Source: Romanomermis culicivorax (taxonomy: Eukaryota; Nematoda; Enoplea; Mermithida; Mermithidae). Taken from it: 64,000 nt of DNA. Both the position numbers and the translations under genes were made by a program. The notes beneath the pieces are model-generated. The model was not told the DNA's origin, ran no database searches, and worked only from the letters and a program-made list of their open reading frames with translations. Location of the stretch: the NCBI GenBank assembly GCA_963922205.1, contig CAWUHX010000018.1, positions 868,001 through 932,000 of the forward strand, written 5' to 3'. How positions within the stretch are numbered: position 1 is the stretch's first letter; each line of letters starts with the position of its first letter. Of this stretch, positions 1-11,504 are shown one piece after another.

Positions 1-856
1 AGGTTTGGTTAAACCTTTCAACCATTCCATTTCCTTGTGGATGGCAGGCAGTTGGGAAAATTTTTTGACATTCAAACAATTTACAGACTGACATCATCAA
101 ATCGACTGTAAAGCATGAACGATTATCACTCAACAATTTTACTGGGGTCCCATGCCTGAATACAATATTCTGCAAAAAATTATCCACAATGGTTGCAGCA
201 GATTAATTTGGGATCATCTCTGCTTCCACCCATTTCCTAAAATAATCCTGGAATACTATCACATACAGTCTCTTCTCACTCATGGGAGAGATTCCAACGA
301 TATCAACAGAGACTATGTCAAATGGTCCTTTAGGAATAATAGGGTTTAATGGTGGTATTGTAGCCTTTCCTGGAGTCACTATTTTACATATTGGACAAAA
401 ACTAATCCAGCTCTGAACATCCTTTTTGATGCTCCGCCACTAGAATCGCTTTTTAATAATGGCTAGGGTTCTCTTCAATCCTTGGTGTGTCATCATGACT
501 GCACCGTGATACTGATGTAGTACAACTTTTTTGAGAACAGAGGGCACAACAACTTGATCCTCTGCCTCACCAAAAGTCTCTCTATATAGTATCCCTCCTT
601 TGTTGTAAAAGTTACCTTCAGACTTGGTGCTACTGTTGATACCTAGTTTCTGGGAGGTGCCTTCCAAATCTTGATCTTTGGCTTGCAATTGAGCTATTAA
701 TGCATTTGAGACAAGCCCTTTTGGTCTGTAATCTTCAACTTGAGGGGCTTCGTCAAACTCCCTCTGGTTTTGTTCAAAAATACGTTTCACTTCCTCTTCT
801 TGTTTCCCTTGCTGTGGAGGGACTTTCTTTCCCTCCTGCTGCAAGTTCTTTGCCAT
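1..856 (-). pseudogene. Integrase (zinc-binding domain and catalytic core), broken and partial
   Basis: The right part (440-856) encodes the integrase N-terminal region with its HH motif (YHGAVMMTHQG). It stops near position 440. Reading on in the minus strand to position 1 gives the CPIC half of the HHCC zinc site, then a core with VDIVG (first Asp), LLSDNRS (second Asp) and NGMVERFNQ (catalytic Glu). An in-frame TAA interrupts the core between the first and second Asp, and another stop lies at the 440 boundary. The DDE residues survive but the reading frame does not. The C-terminal part lies outside the window. Family assignment is firm; activity is excluded by the stops. Confidence 0.8.
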
Positions 857-1126
857 CCGTCTTGTGACTACTGCCCCAATTTCATATTTCTAAGGCATTT
901 GATAATAATCTAATTCTGGAGAAAGATTAAGTTGAGGTTCATCACCTGAACAATATGTTGAAGTTTCTGTAGCTGTGGCCATCTTCACAAAAGTGAAGAC
1001 TCCTACAGCCCCATCGACTTTATTTCCTCTGAGTTTCTGAAGTTGAATCACCAAAACTTTGTGATTTTGGTTAATAATTTCATCTTCAGCTGGAGATTTC
1101 GATTCCTCTTTCTGGGATATGAGTTC

Positions 1127-1550
1127 CTATTTTGGTGGCGACTTTCCCTTGTGCTCATCAGGCTCTTCTTTCCTTGAAAGAAAGTCTGCCATGGCATTTT
1201 GCCTGCCAGGCACATATTCCAATTTGTGGTTGAACTGGCAAACAAATGCATACCACTTCTTGAGCTTGTGGTTAGTCTGTGTATTGACCCTCATTGATAA
1301 TAATGGTTTGTGGTTAGGTTGAATTATGACCTTCTGACTGAAAAGATAGTGTTTATAGATTTTATGGCCATAAACCACAGCTAAGCATTCCCTTTTGGTG
1401 GTGCACCATTTCCCTTCCTCTGCCTGCAATATCCAACTCTTGTAGGCTATAACCCAACATTCTGAGTCATTCTCTTGGCATAACACTGCTCCCACTGCAA
1501 TTCCACTGGCATGGGTTTGAAGGATGAATCAGACAGATCCATCAAAAATT
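1127..1550 (-). pseudogene. RNase H domain of the gypsy-like element, catalytically degraded
   Basis: Recognisable RNase H blocks are GAVLCQ, ECLAVVYG, NHKPLLS and AMADFLSRK. In the adjacent frame (about 1,500-1,550) the first catalytic block reads FILQTHAS where the family has a TDAS-type motif, so the first Asp is His. The later block usually written TDHKPL reads PNHKPL, so a second acidic residue is also lost. A frameshift separates the first block from the rest. This is a dead copy. Confidence 0.75.
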
Positions 1551-1555
1551 GGATG

Positions 1556-2400
1556 TCATAAGGAAGGAAGTGAGGTCGATGCTACTTTCAGTTTCTCAAA
1601 GGTTTCATAATGCAGATCCATAAGATTCGATGCTCCCTTCTTTCCTGCCAATTTGTACAAAGGTTCAGCTAGTGCTGCTAGGTCTGGTATAAATTTCTTA
1701 CACAATTGTAGCATACCTAGGAATCTCTGCATTTTCTTAACAGAACCAGGAAATGGAAATTCCATTATCACCTTGACCTTCTTAGGATCCCGAGAAATTC
1801 CATTTTCATCCAAGATTTGTCCTAAAAAATGGACTTTCTCAGGAAGAAATTTACATTTCTTTGGCTTAAGAGTCAATTTAGTTTTCCTCAAAGCTTGTAG
1901 CAGGAATGTCAAAAGTTTTCCTCGAACATATTCGAGAAGATGATTATATCATCTATATACACTAGGCAAATTTTCCACACTAAATCTCCACCGATTCTCT
2001 CCATCATCCTTTAAAGTTCAGCAGGTGCATTCTTCAATCCAAATGGCATCACTTTCAATTGAAATAATACTTCTTGACATATGAAAGCTGTTTTCTCTTT
2101 ACTCTCCTCCTCCATCTGAACTTGCCAATATCCTGATTTCAAATCCAATGTTGTATAAAATTTGGCTTTTCCAAGGCAATCTAAATAGTCATCCATTCTA
2201 GGAATGGGATATTTATCATCCTTCGTCATCTCATTTATACTTCTAAAATCAACTATGGGTCTCATAGTTCCATCTTTTTTTCCCACTAGGAACAAAGATG
2301 AACCCCATGGTGATTTAGAGGGCTCTATGACTCCTTGGTCCAATATTTCTTTAATATGTCACCTCACTCTAGGTCGACTATTAATAGCAGCTCTGTAATA
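1556..2400 (-). pseudogene. Reverse transcriptase domain of the gypsy-like element, frameshifted
   Basis: Minus-strand 2,011-2,343 carries the RT fingers and palm start (SPWGSSLFLVGKKDGT, VDFRSIN, TTLDLKSGYWQ, MPFGLKNAPA). The frame then shifts; the piece at about 1,915-1,990 contains LVYIDDIIIFS, the YIDD catalytic box; and 1,556-1,912 carries the thumb/connection part (KPKKCKF, VHFLGQI, MQRFLGML). Thus the active-site motif is intact but lies between frameshifts and stops. The downstream neighbour is the RNase H remnant. Confidence 0.85.
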
Positions 2401-3147
2401 TCACTTTGCTACATGTCTAGCATTTCCTGTATCTATCTTGCATGTTAGAGCTGGAGTTGTAGTTGCAGGATCACCAAGCAAGCTGAACACATCTTTATAC
2501 TAAAACAGAGATTCTATCAATTTCAATTTCTGCTCTTCTGCAATCTGCTTTGGATATATTTTTGCATAATGAATTATAAAATTCAAGAGAATTTGACTTT
2601 GATCCTGTATTCTTTTCTTCCTTCACCATACAAGTCTGATATTCTTCCTCCTCCTTTATTTTCTCCATATTCTTTATCATTTTGTACACATCATCATCTT
2701 CAACTAATATTGATTCTGTATAGCCAATGATTTCATCTCACTCAAATGGACAACCAGAACATGTATTATTTGATATCAATACCACAAATGAATCCTGTGA
2801 TCCGTCTACTACAGCTTTCTCAAATCTGAACTTGGTTTCAGAATCCCTTGATTCTACTATAATTCCATTAAATGTAGCATCTCTATGTTGATCTCAAAGT
2901 TTTGCCTTCATCAAAGCATCTGTACCATATGGAATGTAAGTTTTCCCACATGCCACAATGGAAACAGTTGATTTTAGAAGACACACCTTCAGCTAAACAT
3001 TTTGAATTCTGCTATCAGCCTACACTGCACTAACCTTGGGTGCTTCTTCCACTGCTGTTTGCACAGTAGTTACAGAAAGCAACTGAACTACATCAATGGA
3101 TTTCTCAATGCCTTATATGGTCATGGTATTTCATTTGAAATCAATGA
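2401..3147 (-). pseudogene. Protease-to-RT spacer of the gypsy-like element
   Basis: This stretch lies between the protease and RT remnants. It holds only short minus-strand frames, for example an acidic/lysine-rich one at 2,495-2,689, and no motif that I recognise. It is probably the decayed inter-domain region of pol. The left break of the 8.36-kb tandem duplication (2,564) falls here. Confidence 0.5.
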
Positions 3148-3780
3148 TTACACCAAGATCTGGTTGTGCCAAAAAATTGTGCCTAGAATTAGGTCTTCAC
3201 CTGCATCTGGCAACACAAAAGCATTAACTGGAAAATGACCAAATTCAGCTTTCATACAAAATGGTACATACGCAAAATCATGCACAATTTTTCCATTGGG
3301 AACAGTCACCTTAAGGATCTTCGGATACACTGTATAGTCTACGTCTAGTGCCTTCTTCAAAAGTTTGGCATACATAACTGTACACTGTGCTTCTGTATCA
3401 ATTAAGGCTCTTGTAGTTATCTCTACAATAATCACATTGATATAAAATGGAACCATCTTTGGATAATTCTCCAATAATCTATTCTCTAGGTCCATAACCT
3501 GCCTTCCATATTTGACATGAGCCAAATCTTTACTCTTGACCTTTTCTTGATGTGTCTGCTTATCCACGTGAATAATACTTCCTAGGATCAAATTTTTACA
3601 TTTAACCCTAATCAGTTTACTTTCGTCATTCACATCAGCTCGGCTTGTAGCCATAACATTATGTGAATTTGACTGTGATTGATTTTGAACAAATGATCCA
3701 GTCTGATCCCAGACAGTATTAGCCTGAATTGCTGGTTGAGGAGTTGATGCAGGTAGCATCAACTGAGGCTGCCTTTGCAA
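3148..3780 (-). pseudogene. Retropepsin-like aspartic protease region
   Basis: A 210-codon open frame contains ALIDTEAQCTVM, which has the layout of the retropepsin active site but with Glu where the family has Gly in Asp-Thr-Gly, and later DLILGTIFW, which matches the second conserved block (ILG-x-x-F-hydrophobic). The Gly to Glu change in the catalytic loop should inactivate the enzyme. The N-terminal 90 residues are Gln/Ser-rich and probably belong to the end of gag. An identical frame lies 8,357 bp downstream. Confidence 0.65.
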
Positions 3781-5768
3781 CTGAATACCTTGCTCTCTAA
3801 GTCTGTAAAATTCCTAACATATCTCTCAAACTCTGGGTTATACCCATAAGTTTGATCTTCTTCCTGAAATCCTACATAATAGGCACCTCTACTCCTTTCT
3901 CTAAATCCAAACTCTGGACTAGCTCTTCCTCCAAACTGCCCTCTGAATGAAGCACCTCTGTCTTCACCATGATACTGATTCATCATGCCATGGTTAAATC
4001 CACCTCATTGCTGTTGTCAACAATATCTAAAAGCTTTACAATCATCCATTGCATGACTATTATTCTTATGGTAAATACAGCAAGGTTTCTGGTGCTTAGC
4101 TTTCTTCTGCTTTTCAGCCGATGCAGGTTGCTTGGCAGTAGTCAAGTCCTTCAAAGCCTCATTCTGGGTAGTTTGAAATTTATCAACCTTTTCACTAACC
4201 GTAACCACTCCTTTGATAGAATAGCTAAAAATGACTCCTTGGCCTGCTCCTCATTAGTCTATTTGACATCACGAGTTGACGGGCCACATTGCATTTCTTT
4301 ACTATATCCATCACTCCTTTGATCCTCGACTGCCTTTGGCAACTGATTTTGTGGTTTTGCCTTAATTTGGTTATACTTTTTAGTACTTCCATACTGAGCA
4401 TTCCCTACAAAAGCAATTTATGAGCCTGTTCCTGAGTAGCTACTATTTGGTTGATCACTATAGGTTTATCCTTGGCTCCAAAAGTAGTAAAAACATTCTT
4501 ATATTTCTTATCAATCTGAGTTACATCATATGCAAGGTATTGCCATGTTTTCATTCATGACAATACATACTGCAACTCCATCTGATACAATGGACTACTC
4601 TTATAAATATAGGCATTAATAATATTCTCTTGCCTGACTTGATCTGTTTGATCTCTGTAGACCAGAGCTACATGATTACTCAATCTCTTTAAAAATTCTA
4701 GAGCTGATTCTTCTTCTTCCTGTTTCATATTGAATAGCACTCTTTTGAGAATCATCAAGTCCTAAGTCAGTGCTAGGTACTTTAAAATATTTCTCCGTGC
4801 TTCTGTATAACTTGCTGATGTTCTTGATATCCTCCTTGCTGTATTTTGAGACAATCTCCTCAAACATTCTTTCTTGATCTTATCAGTGGTATTTTCCAAA
4901 AACTCACTTTCCAGGTCAATGAAAAATTTGAGCACTTCAGTTGGCTTTATGCTGTCATGTAAAGATCTATGTTTCAGGGCCTTTACAACATCTCTTACAT
5001 CTACCTCTACACTTGAGCTAGAGTTTGTTGTTGAAGAACTACTGGAATCACTATCTGAATAGTGTCTACTCGTAGATCTAGATCTATGTGATCTACTTCT
5101 ACTCCTTGATTTCCTTCTTTTTCTTCTCCCTGGGCTAGGTTCAGCTCTATTCGTGGTATCTCTCCAAGGTGCAGGACAAGAAAACCTGTCCTCTACTTGT
5201 GATGATTTTTCACAAATAATCACTTTCCTTTCCCTAGATTTTCGCATTTCTGAACAACCATAATCATTCAATTGTGCTTGTTCAGCATTCCCTGAACTTT
5301 CTGGTTCTTGACTCAGCAGCTTATCTCAAGCAGGATATCTATCCCTATTCTCATGTGATCTATGATAAATTTCTGTCTCAACCACTTTCTTAAGTTGATT
5401 TAACCCATCTGATCTCAATTCTGTGTAAGAAGACTCACTTATGTTCTTTTGCCGCTCCTTTTCATTTCCCTTTTCCCGATCTTGGGTATTTTCCAATACC
5501 TTTATTAATAAATCGACTTTCTTTGCTAATGTGTTTATTTGTAAAACTTTTCATCATCCCATCATAAACAAATTGGCCATGTCCACTTCATATCATCACA
5601 AATATCGATCACTAATTTGGTGGGCATGTCCTCGTTATAATCGTCCATATTCATATCGGTCAAATTGGATTTACATGCCAGTCTCAATTTCCATCTAACC
5701 TCCTCCAGCATTTCCTCCATTGGATGGACGATCCTCTGTGGCATCCTCAGTCTTTGCCTTTTCATCAC
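3759..5768 (-). pseudogene. Gag region of the gypsy-like element, broken into several frames
   Basis: Successive minus-strand frames give: an N-terminal acidic piece (5,562-5,768); an Arg/Ser-rich then Ser-rich stretch followed by a helical segment (4,762-5,271); a capsid-like piece with LEFLKRLSNHVALVY (4,555-4,758), read on from an overlapping frame; a zinc-knuckle-like motif CIYHKNNSHAMDDC (4,017-4,208), the C-x2-H-type knuckle seen in many gypsy Gags; and an Arg/Gly-rich tail (3,759-3,986). Stops separate the pieces. The capsid call rests on order and the zinc motif rather than strong similarity. Confidence 0.6.
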
Positions 5769-6471
5769 TTACTGACCTTCGACATTTTCGGCCACAGTAG
5801 CTTCTCCTTCAGCTTGCTTGGCCATTTTGTAGCTAATCCTTGCTAATTCCTCTTGCAATTTTGACATTTTGCCAGTCTTACCTTCCTGCCTCTGTTCTGT
5901 CTCAGAGACCTGCGCTTGAATATGTCCTACAGCTGCGTGTTCTTTAGCTGAGTCAAAATTCGGAACGCTAGGTTCATTAGACCTAGGTGTCCACCACTTG
6001 GTAGGCTGCTGTGGCCTTTAGGTGATGTGACTGACCTTTGGGTTTATACAAAGGAAGTTGCAACAGTTCTAACCGCAGGCTAACAAAACACAAACACACC
6101 AAAAGTGTCTCACAGGGACTCATGGATACCATCACCAGTACTTCCCTAAGTCTCAGGCAGAACACCTTGACACATACCTCAGGAGATCGTACCCTGGTCT
6201 CCAATCATAATCTTAATAAACCTTCCACTAGGCTCACAAAACAAAACAAGTTACTGTGTTGAGCGTATATTGGCAAAATAAGACAGTGACATCAATTAAC
6301 ATAAAAATGTATAAATGAAAGACCTTGGGGTGATGCATCAACATTACCAAAAAACTAATAATGAAAAATACCAAAAATACATGAAACAGTGGCACAATAT
6401 TTCTATGTAAATTTTATCTTTTCTTTTCACCACTTTTTGCTATGTCCATCGCCTGTGCACCAATGCCAGAA
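5769..6471 (-). other. Probable 5' leader of the gypsy-like element
   Basis: No gene is recognisable here. By order this is the start of gag and the untranslated leader. Near 6,445-6,468 the minus strand reads TGGCATTGGTGCACAGG, which begins with the TGG expected of a primer-binding site, but I cannot assign a tRNA. If correct, the 5' LTR would begin just to the right, near 6,472. Confidence 0.3.
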
Positions 6472-6900
6472 GTTGAAGACTTGCACCTACAATAACCCTA
6501 ACATCATCACTTGTATAACAATTTCCTCTCGCCTTTATGTCTGATGCCTAACTGGATAATGGATTTCATAAAGAGCCCTGCCATTTTTAATCATCATCTG
6601 CTCAAGCAGCGCTACAAGTCTCCTATCTGGACGTCACCAATCCACAAAACATATTTCACTGATTCTCTGTCTTTTATACTCCATTGAAGTAATCGATGGA
6701 TGGGTGTTGTATTGCTTATTGAATTATTGACTCCATTCAATAAATTTTTTCTTTATGACTCAGAATCCTTAATGGTCATTATTTTAAACCATTCGAAGAG
6801 TACCCTAATTTACTCTATAGCCTATCTTTTCCAAATCTTTTCCCCGGTGCACAGAAACATGTTCATGCAAATAATAAGCAACCTGTGTATATGGACCATT
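6472..6900 (-). other. Candidate LTR of the gypsy-like element (unconfirmed)
   Basis: The segment follows the possible primer-binding site and starts with TG on the plus strand. It contains an AATAAA-like stretch near 6,740. The partner LTR would be outside the window, so the boundary on either side cannot be fixed. The short open frame at 6,700-6,978 has no support as a gene. Confidence 0.22.
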
Positions 6901-7061
6901 CTATACCTCTTTGGCGTCCATCCTAACATGGCATCCATCCTAACTAGGCATCTGTCTCAACTTGGCATCCAGTGTTGAAGGAAAAAGATTCTCACTTGGC
7001 ATCTGTCCTAACTTGGCGTCCATTCCCTACTTGGGGTCCAAGGCACTATAGTACCAAGATG

Positions 7062-8393
7062 TTAGAGTGTGGGACAATAGAGCATGGTCATTAGAGCGTG
7101 GACACTAGAGTGCAGGGACATTAGAGCATGACAACACTAAAGCCCAAGTCGATAGAGCACAGGGACATTAGAGTGCAGGACAATAGAGCATGGGACAACA
7201 GCTCACAGGGACAATAGAGTGCAAGGACTATAAAGTGCAGGACAATAGAGGGTGGGTGTTAGAGCACAGGACAATAGACTGCAGGGACAATAGAGCACAG
7301 GACATTGGAGCCCAGGGACATTAGGATGCAGACATTAGAGTGCAGGACAATACAGTGGCAGATGAAGGGAAGTAGAGGTGGCATTTATTTTTATTAAAAT
7401 TTATTTTCTATCATTTATTTTCTTGCCAGTTGCCCCATTTTTTTGCTCTTTTTCATTTCGTTTTTTAGGACTAATTTTGAGAAAAAAAGAAAAAAATCGT
7501 TTGTATGTCGATGCAAATAATTTAACAAAAATATAAAAAATGTAAAACAAAAAATTTCTGCCCTCCCCCATAAAACTATAGAGTGCAGGACAATATTGTA
7601 TAGGTGCAATACAGCACAAGGACATTTGATTACAGGACCATAGCGCATGGACAGTAGAGCAGAATGACATTAGAGCCCAGGACAATAGAGCACATAAAAA
7701 TTAGATGGGAGCAAAATAAAAAAGCCGAAAATAAAAAAATGTGAATAGCAGCCACATTTCAGCTCAAAAATGCTTTCTTCACATTTGCCGTTTCTCTGAA
7801 GATGTTCAGGTCAAAACATTTTTCCACCATGGAGTATTTTTTCCCATTCTTTGTTCTTTTTCTTCCCTTTTCCCTTTTTCTTATTTCATTTTTCTTACTT
7901 TTTTCTGTCCCCTATTTTTTATTTAGAATCATACAGGCAGATTTTTGTCAGCATTTGAGCACTTTGTCAGCTTTTGAAATAAAGCTGCTTGTTTAGTATC
8001 CTTTTTTTAATGTTCAAAAACAATTTGAAATTTGCGTTCATTGCAGATCATGGAACTTTAGTTAAAATTTTTTCAAACCAACAGATGCGTTCTAATGATG
8101 TCCCTGGGCTCTAATGTCCCTGTGCTCTATAATGTCCATGCTCTAATGTCCACACTCTATTGTCCTGCGCTCTATTGTCCTGTGCTCTATTGTCACTGCG
8201 GTCTATTGCCCTGTGCTCTAATGTCCACGCTCTAATGTCCACGCTCTAATGTCCATGCTCCATTGTCCTGCACTTTATAGTCCCTGCACTTTATTGTCCT
8301 GTGCTCTAACATCCCTTCACTCTATTGTTCTGCACTCTAATGTCCCTGTGCTCTAATGTCCGCGCTCTATTGTCCCGGGCTCTAATGTCCGGT
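7062..8393. mobile_element. Foldback family B with 7-bp target-site duplication (copy 1)
   Basis: The left arm (7,062 to about 7,690) is made of 14-16-bp units such as gacaatagagcacag and gacattagagtgcag; the right arm (about 8,090-8,393) is made of their reverse complements. Immediately outside the arms stands CAAGATG at 7,055-7,061 and again at 8,394-8,400, a 7-bp duplication expected of a transposon insertion. The centre (about 7,700-8,090) is AT-rich, and no credible gene was seen. The open frames inside are translations of repeat or AT-rich DNA. Confidence 0.75.
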
Positions 8394-8402
8394 CAAGATG
8401 CA

Positions 8403-9520
8403 TTACAGGGTCCATTCCCAAGTGAGCGATTCATAAGTGAGTGATTTCTAAGTGAGTTATTCTGAAGTGAGAGAATTCCCAACTGCGCGAATTCACAATT
8501 GGGCTATTCCAAACAAGCGATCAAGAACGTAATAACACTTTCTTCATATTTTCTTTCTTTACCTAACATTTTTCTTTGTATGTATTTTTTTCTTTCATTT
8601 TCTGTGTGTATTGTTCATGTTTTCACTTATGTATGTTTTAACGTTTTCATCTTTTGTCTCTGCTTTCTTTCCTTTTCGTTTTTCTTGTCATCTGCTTTTT
8701 TCTTTTTTGCTCATGAAACAACACATTACAAGTAATTCTAGTACAGTCGGACATGCTTGAGGAAACATCAACAAAAATGAAAACATTAAGAATGAGTGAA
8801 AATATGTGAAAAATCATTAAAAAAAGAAGGAAAACATGAAGACAATGACAAGACAGAAGAAGCAACATAGAGCAAGATGCAACAAAGAAAGAAAAAAATG
8901 TAAAAAAAGAACAAAAAAGAAAAAATCAGGAGAGATTGAAAGCAAAAAACTAAGATGAAAAATAAAGAATAAAAATCATGAAGAATAAAATTATGTAGAA
9001 AATAGAGCGTGCCGAATTGTATAAAAACTATACTTGAGACTATGCTTATTAAAAATCATGGGCAAAAAAGAAAAAAGTAGATGAAAAGAAAAACGAAAAT
9101 AAAAGAAAGCGAAGACAGACGATGAAATCGTAAAAACATAAATAAACAAAAACATTAAAAATACATAAAAAACAAAGAAAAAAATACATACAAACAAACA
9201 TATAAAGTAAAGAAGGAAAATATGAAAAAAGTGTTACTACATTCTTGATCGCTCGTTTGGAATCGTCCAGTTGGAAATTCGCTCACTTGGAAATTCACTA
9301 AATTGGGAATCACTCACATGGGAATCATTCACTTGGGAATATGCTCACTTGGGAATTCACTCAATTGGGAATTGCTCACATGAGAATCGCTCAATTTGGA
9401 ATTCACTCATTTGGGAATTCGCTCACTTGGGAATTCGCTCACTTGGGAATCACTTGCTTGCAAATTGCTCACATAGGAATACCCCATTTCACACACAAGT
9501 AGCAGCATTGGACCCTGTAA
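8403..9520. mobile_element. Foldback family D, near-complete hairpin (copy 1)
   Basis: The ends are TTACAGGGTCC (8,403) and GGACCCTGTAA (9,520). Inside are 16-bp units aagtgagcgattccc on the left and gctcacttgggaattc on the right. The inversion continues into the AT-rich centre: the left strand near 8,508-8,620 (attccaaacaagcgatcaag) matches the right strand near 9,150-9,270. The element is thus a 1.1-kb imperfect hairpin with a small loop near 8,750-8,850. No coding capacity was recognised. Confidence 0.75.
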
Positions 9521-9902
9521 GGACAACGTAAATTTTGCTTCTGCAAAATCACCGATATATTGCAGAGCAGCACAAAGTACAAACTTTTTTTAAAAACTCG
9601 AATTCAAATGAAATTTCTACGTGAAGCCCTTAGCTTTTGAGAATGTAGATAATTCACTCAGTTTTTGAAAATTTTTTGCATGGAAAAATGCAATGTTTCT
9701 TTGTGAAATTATGCGCTTTCTTCATTGGGAAACGGCTTCTGTATATAGAAAAATATGAGTAAAATGTACATACACATATTGAGTAACTCTTACAACTGTA
9801 ACCATATATGTGTATTACTCGAAAATACATACTTTTCAGTGGTAAAATAAAATTGAATTTGTTCATGCACGACTGAATTTAGATCCGAATCATACAATTA
9901 GC
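9521..9902. other. No recognisable gene
   Basis: AT-rich sequence between foldback D and the right arm of family A. The one short minus-strand frame here shows no family motif. Confidence 0.5.
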
Positions 9903-10462
9903 CAAGTTAAGATGGACGCCAAGTTAGACGCCAAGTTGAGATGGATGCCAAGTTAAGACATATAATTGACGCCAATATGGGACTAATATGCCAAGTTAGA
10001 CGCCGAGTTAAGACGGGTGCCAAGTTAGGACGGACGTCAAGTTTGGGATGGACGCCAAGTTCGGACACAAATCATACAGACATTCTTTTTCCTTGAAATG
10101 ATAGCAACTAGGCGAGCAAATTCAGAAAATAGGCCACAGGTTTATTTTCATTTGAAAATGAATTGACAATAGTAAGGTTGCGTTTGTTGAAACTTCGATT
10201 CCATCAAGTAAATGGGGTATAGTAGATTTGCAACAAATAAGAGTTAATTCAACTTCATACAGAAATACAGAAAAAGGAAAAGAAACGGAGTGGAGTTCCG
10301 TGTATAATCAGGAAATCAGCAAAATAAGCTTACAAATAAGTAAAAAACAGTAACTGATAGCATGCAAAAACTTCTGACTAACAAATGGGAATAGCATGGT
10401 GAAAGTCTCTTTTCAATATAGCTGCTATCAGAAATTTCATAGTTTTTATTTACCAACATGGT

Positions 10463-10695
10463 TACATTATATCGATTGTATCCCGTTACCTCGACTGCTC
10501 TATTACATCGACTTTCCTGTTACTTCCACCGTCCCGTTACCTTGACTATCCCGTTATCTCGACTAATGTAATACAAAAAAATCCTCTTACTTTCATCGTC
10601 CCGTTACCTTGACTGTCCTGTTACCTCGACTAATGTATATAAAAACCTTAAAAATATTATCACTGTGACTGTTCCATTACTTCGACTATGTTGTG
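10463..10695. repeat. Family E minisatellite, CCCGTTACCTCGACTG units (copy 1)
   Basis: Around ten degenerate 16-18-bp units with the core cccgttacctcgactg. The reverse complement of the same word (cagtcaaggtaacggtac) appears at about 21,432-21,460, so this may be one arm of a larger inverted-repeat element whose span includes the duplicated segment. Confidence 0.6.
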
Positions 10696-11504
10696 TTGTC
10701 ACAAAAAGTTACAAAGTGAAATTTACAAAATGTATCATTTTTCCACGGGCTTCCCTCAAATAATTACAGGATCAACATTCAGTAAGAAATGATTTCTGAT
10801 TGTTCATACTTCTTGTGAACTGACCAAAAGGTTTTGCTAGAATTTTTACCCAAATGGAAGATTATGGTCAGACAACATTTAATCATACAAAATACAGAAG
10901 AACTGATTTATTTAAATGAGGCATAATGAATTATAAAATTCAAGAGAATTTGACTTTGATCCTGTATTCTTTTCTTCCTCCACCATACAAGTCTGATATT
11001 CTTCCTCCTCCTTTATTTTCTCCATATTCTTTATCATTTTGTACACATCATCATCTTCAACTAATATTGATTCTGTATAGCCAATGATTTCATCTCACTC
11101 AAATGGACAACCAGAACATGTATTATTTGATATCAATACCACAAATGAATCCTGTGATCCGTCTACTACAGCTTTCTCAAATCTGAACTTGGTTTCAGAA
11201 TCCCTTGATTCTACTATAATTCCATTAAATGTAGCATCTCTATGTTGATCTCAAAGTTTTGCCTTCATCAAAGCATCTGTACCATATGGAATGTAAGTTT
11301 TCCCACATGCCACAATGGAAACAGTTGATTTTAGAAGACACACCTTCAGCTAAACATTTTGAATTCTGCTATCAGCCTACACTGCACTAACCTTGGGTGC
11401 TTCTTCCACTGCTGTTTGCACAGTAGTTACAGAAAGCAACTGAACTACATCAATGGATTTCTCAATGCCTTATATGGTCATGGTATTTCATTTGAAATCA
11501 ATGA

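Larger units (their letters stand above)
1..6470 (-). mobile_element. Decayed Ty3/gypsy-like LTR retroelement, truncated by left window edge
   Basis: Read on the minus strand, the order from right to left is gag, retropepsin-like protease, reverse transcriptase, RNase H, integrase, which is the Ty3/gypsy (Metaviridae) order. The frame is broken repeatedly by stops and frameshifts, and several catalytic residues are altered, so this copy cannot be autonomous. Only one end is inside the window, so the LTRs cannot be confirmed. The protease and gag half is repeated in the second copy of the 8.36-kb tandem duplication; the RT, RNase H and integrase half is present once. Confidence 0.85.
6908..10085. 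mobile_element. Foldback family A: inverted arms of GCCAAGTTAGGACGGAC-type repeats (copy 1)
   Basis: The left arm (about 6,908-7,040) is a run of degenerate 17-18-bp units reading cgtccatcctaacttgg. The right arm (about 9,903-10,085) has the reverse complement. A second matched word, aaggaaaaagattct on the left and attctttttccttgaa on the right, supports true inverted-repeat ends. Elements B and D lie between the arms. I found no clear target-site duplication, so the exact ends are approximate. Confidence 0.6.
2564..10918. repeat. Tandem duplication of 8,355 bp, copy 1
   Basis: The sequence from 2,564 to 10,918 recurs at 10,921-19,275 with a constant offset of 8,357 and almost no change. I saw two substitutions (2,623 T versus 10,980 C; 3,989 C versus 12,346 T). 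The left edge falls in the pol remnant, the right edge in non-coding DNA. Confidence 0.97.

Noticed and set aside
7020-8400. Regular short repeats resembling a CRISPR array
   Set aside because: Units are contiguous 14-16-bp minisatellite words without unique spacers, they are present as inverted arms, and the genome is eukaryotic.
7401-9197. Many hydrophobic open frames of 60-94 codons
   Set aside because: They are Phe/Leu/Ser-rich translations of T-rich strands in foldback loops, without start context or family motifs.
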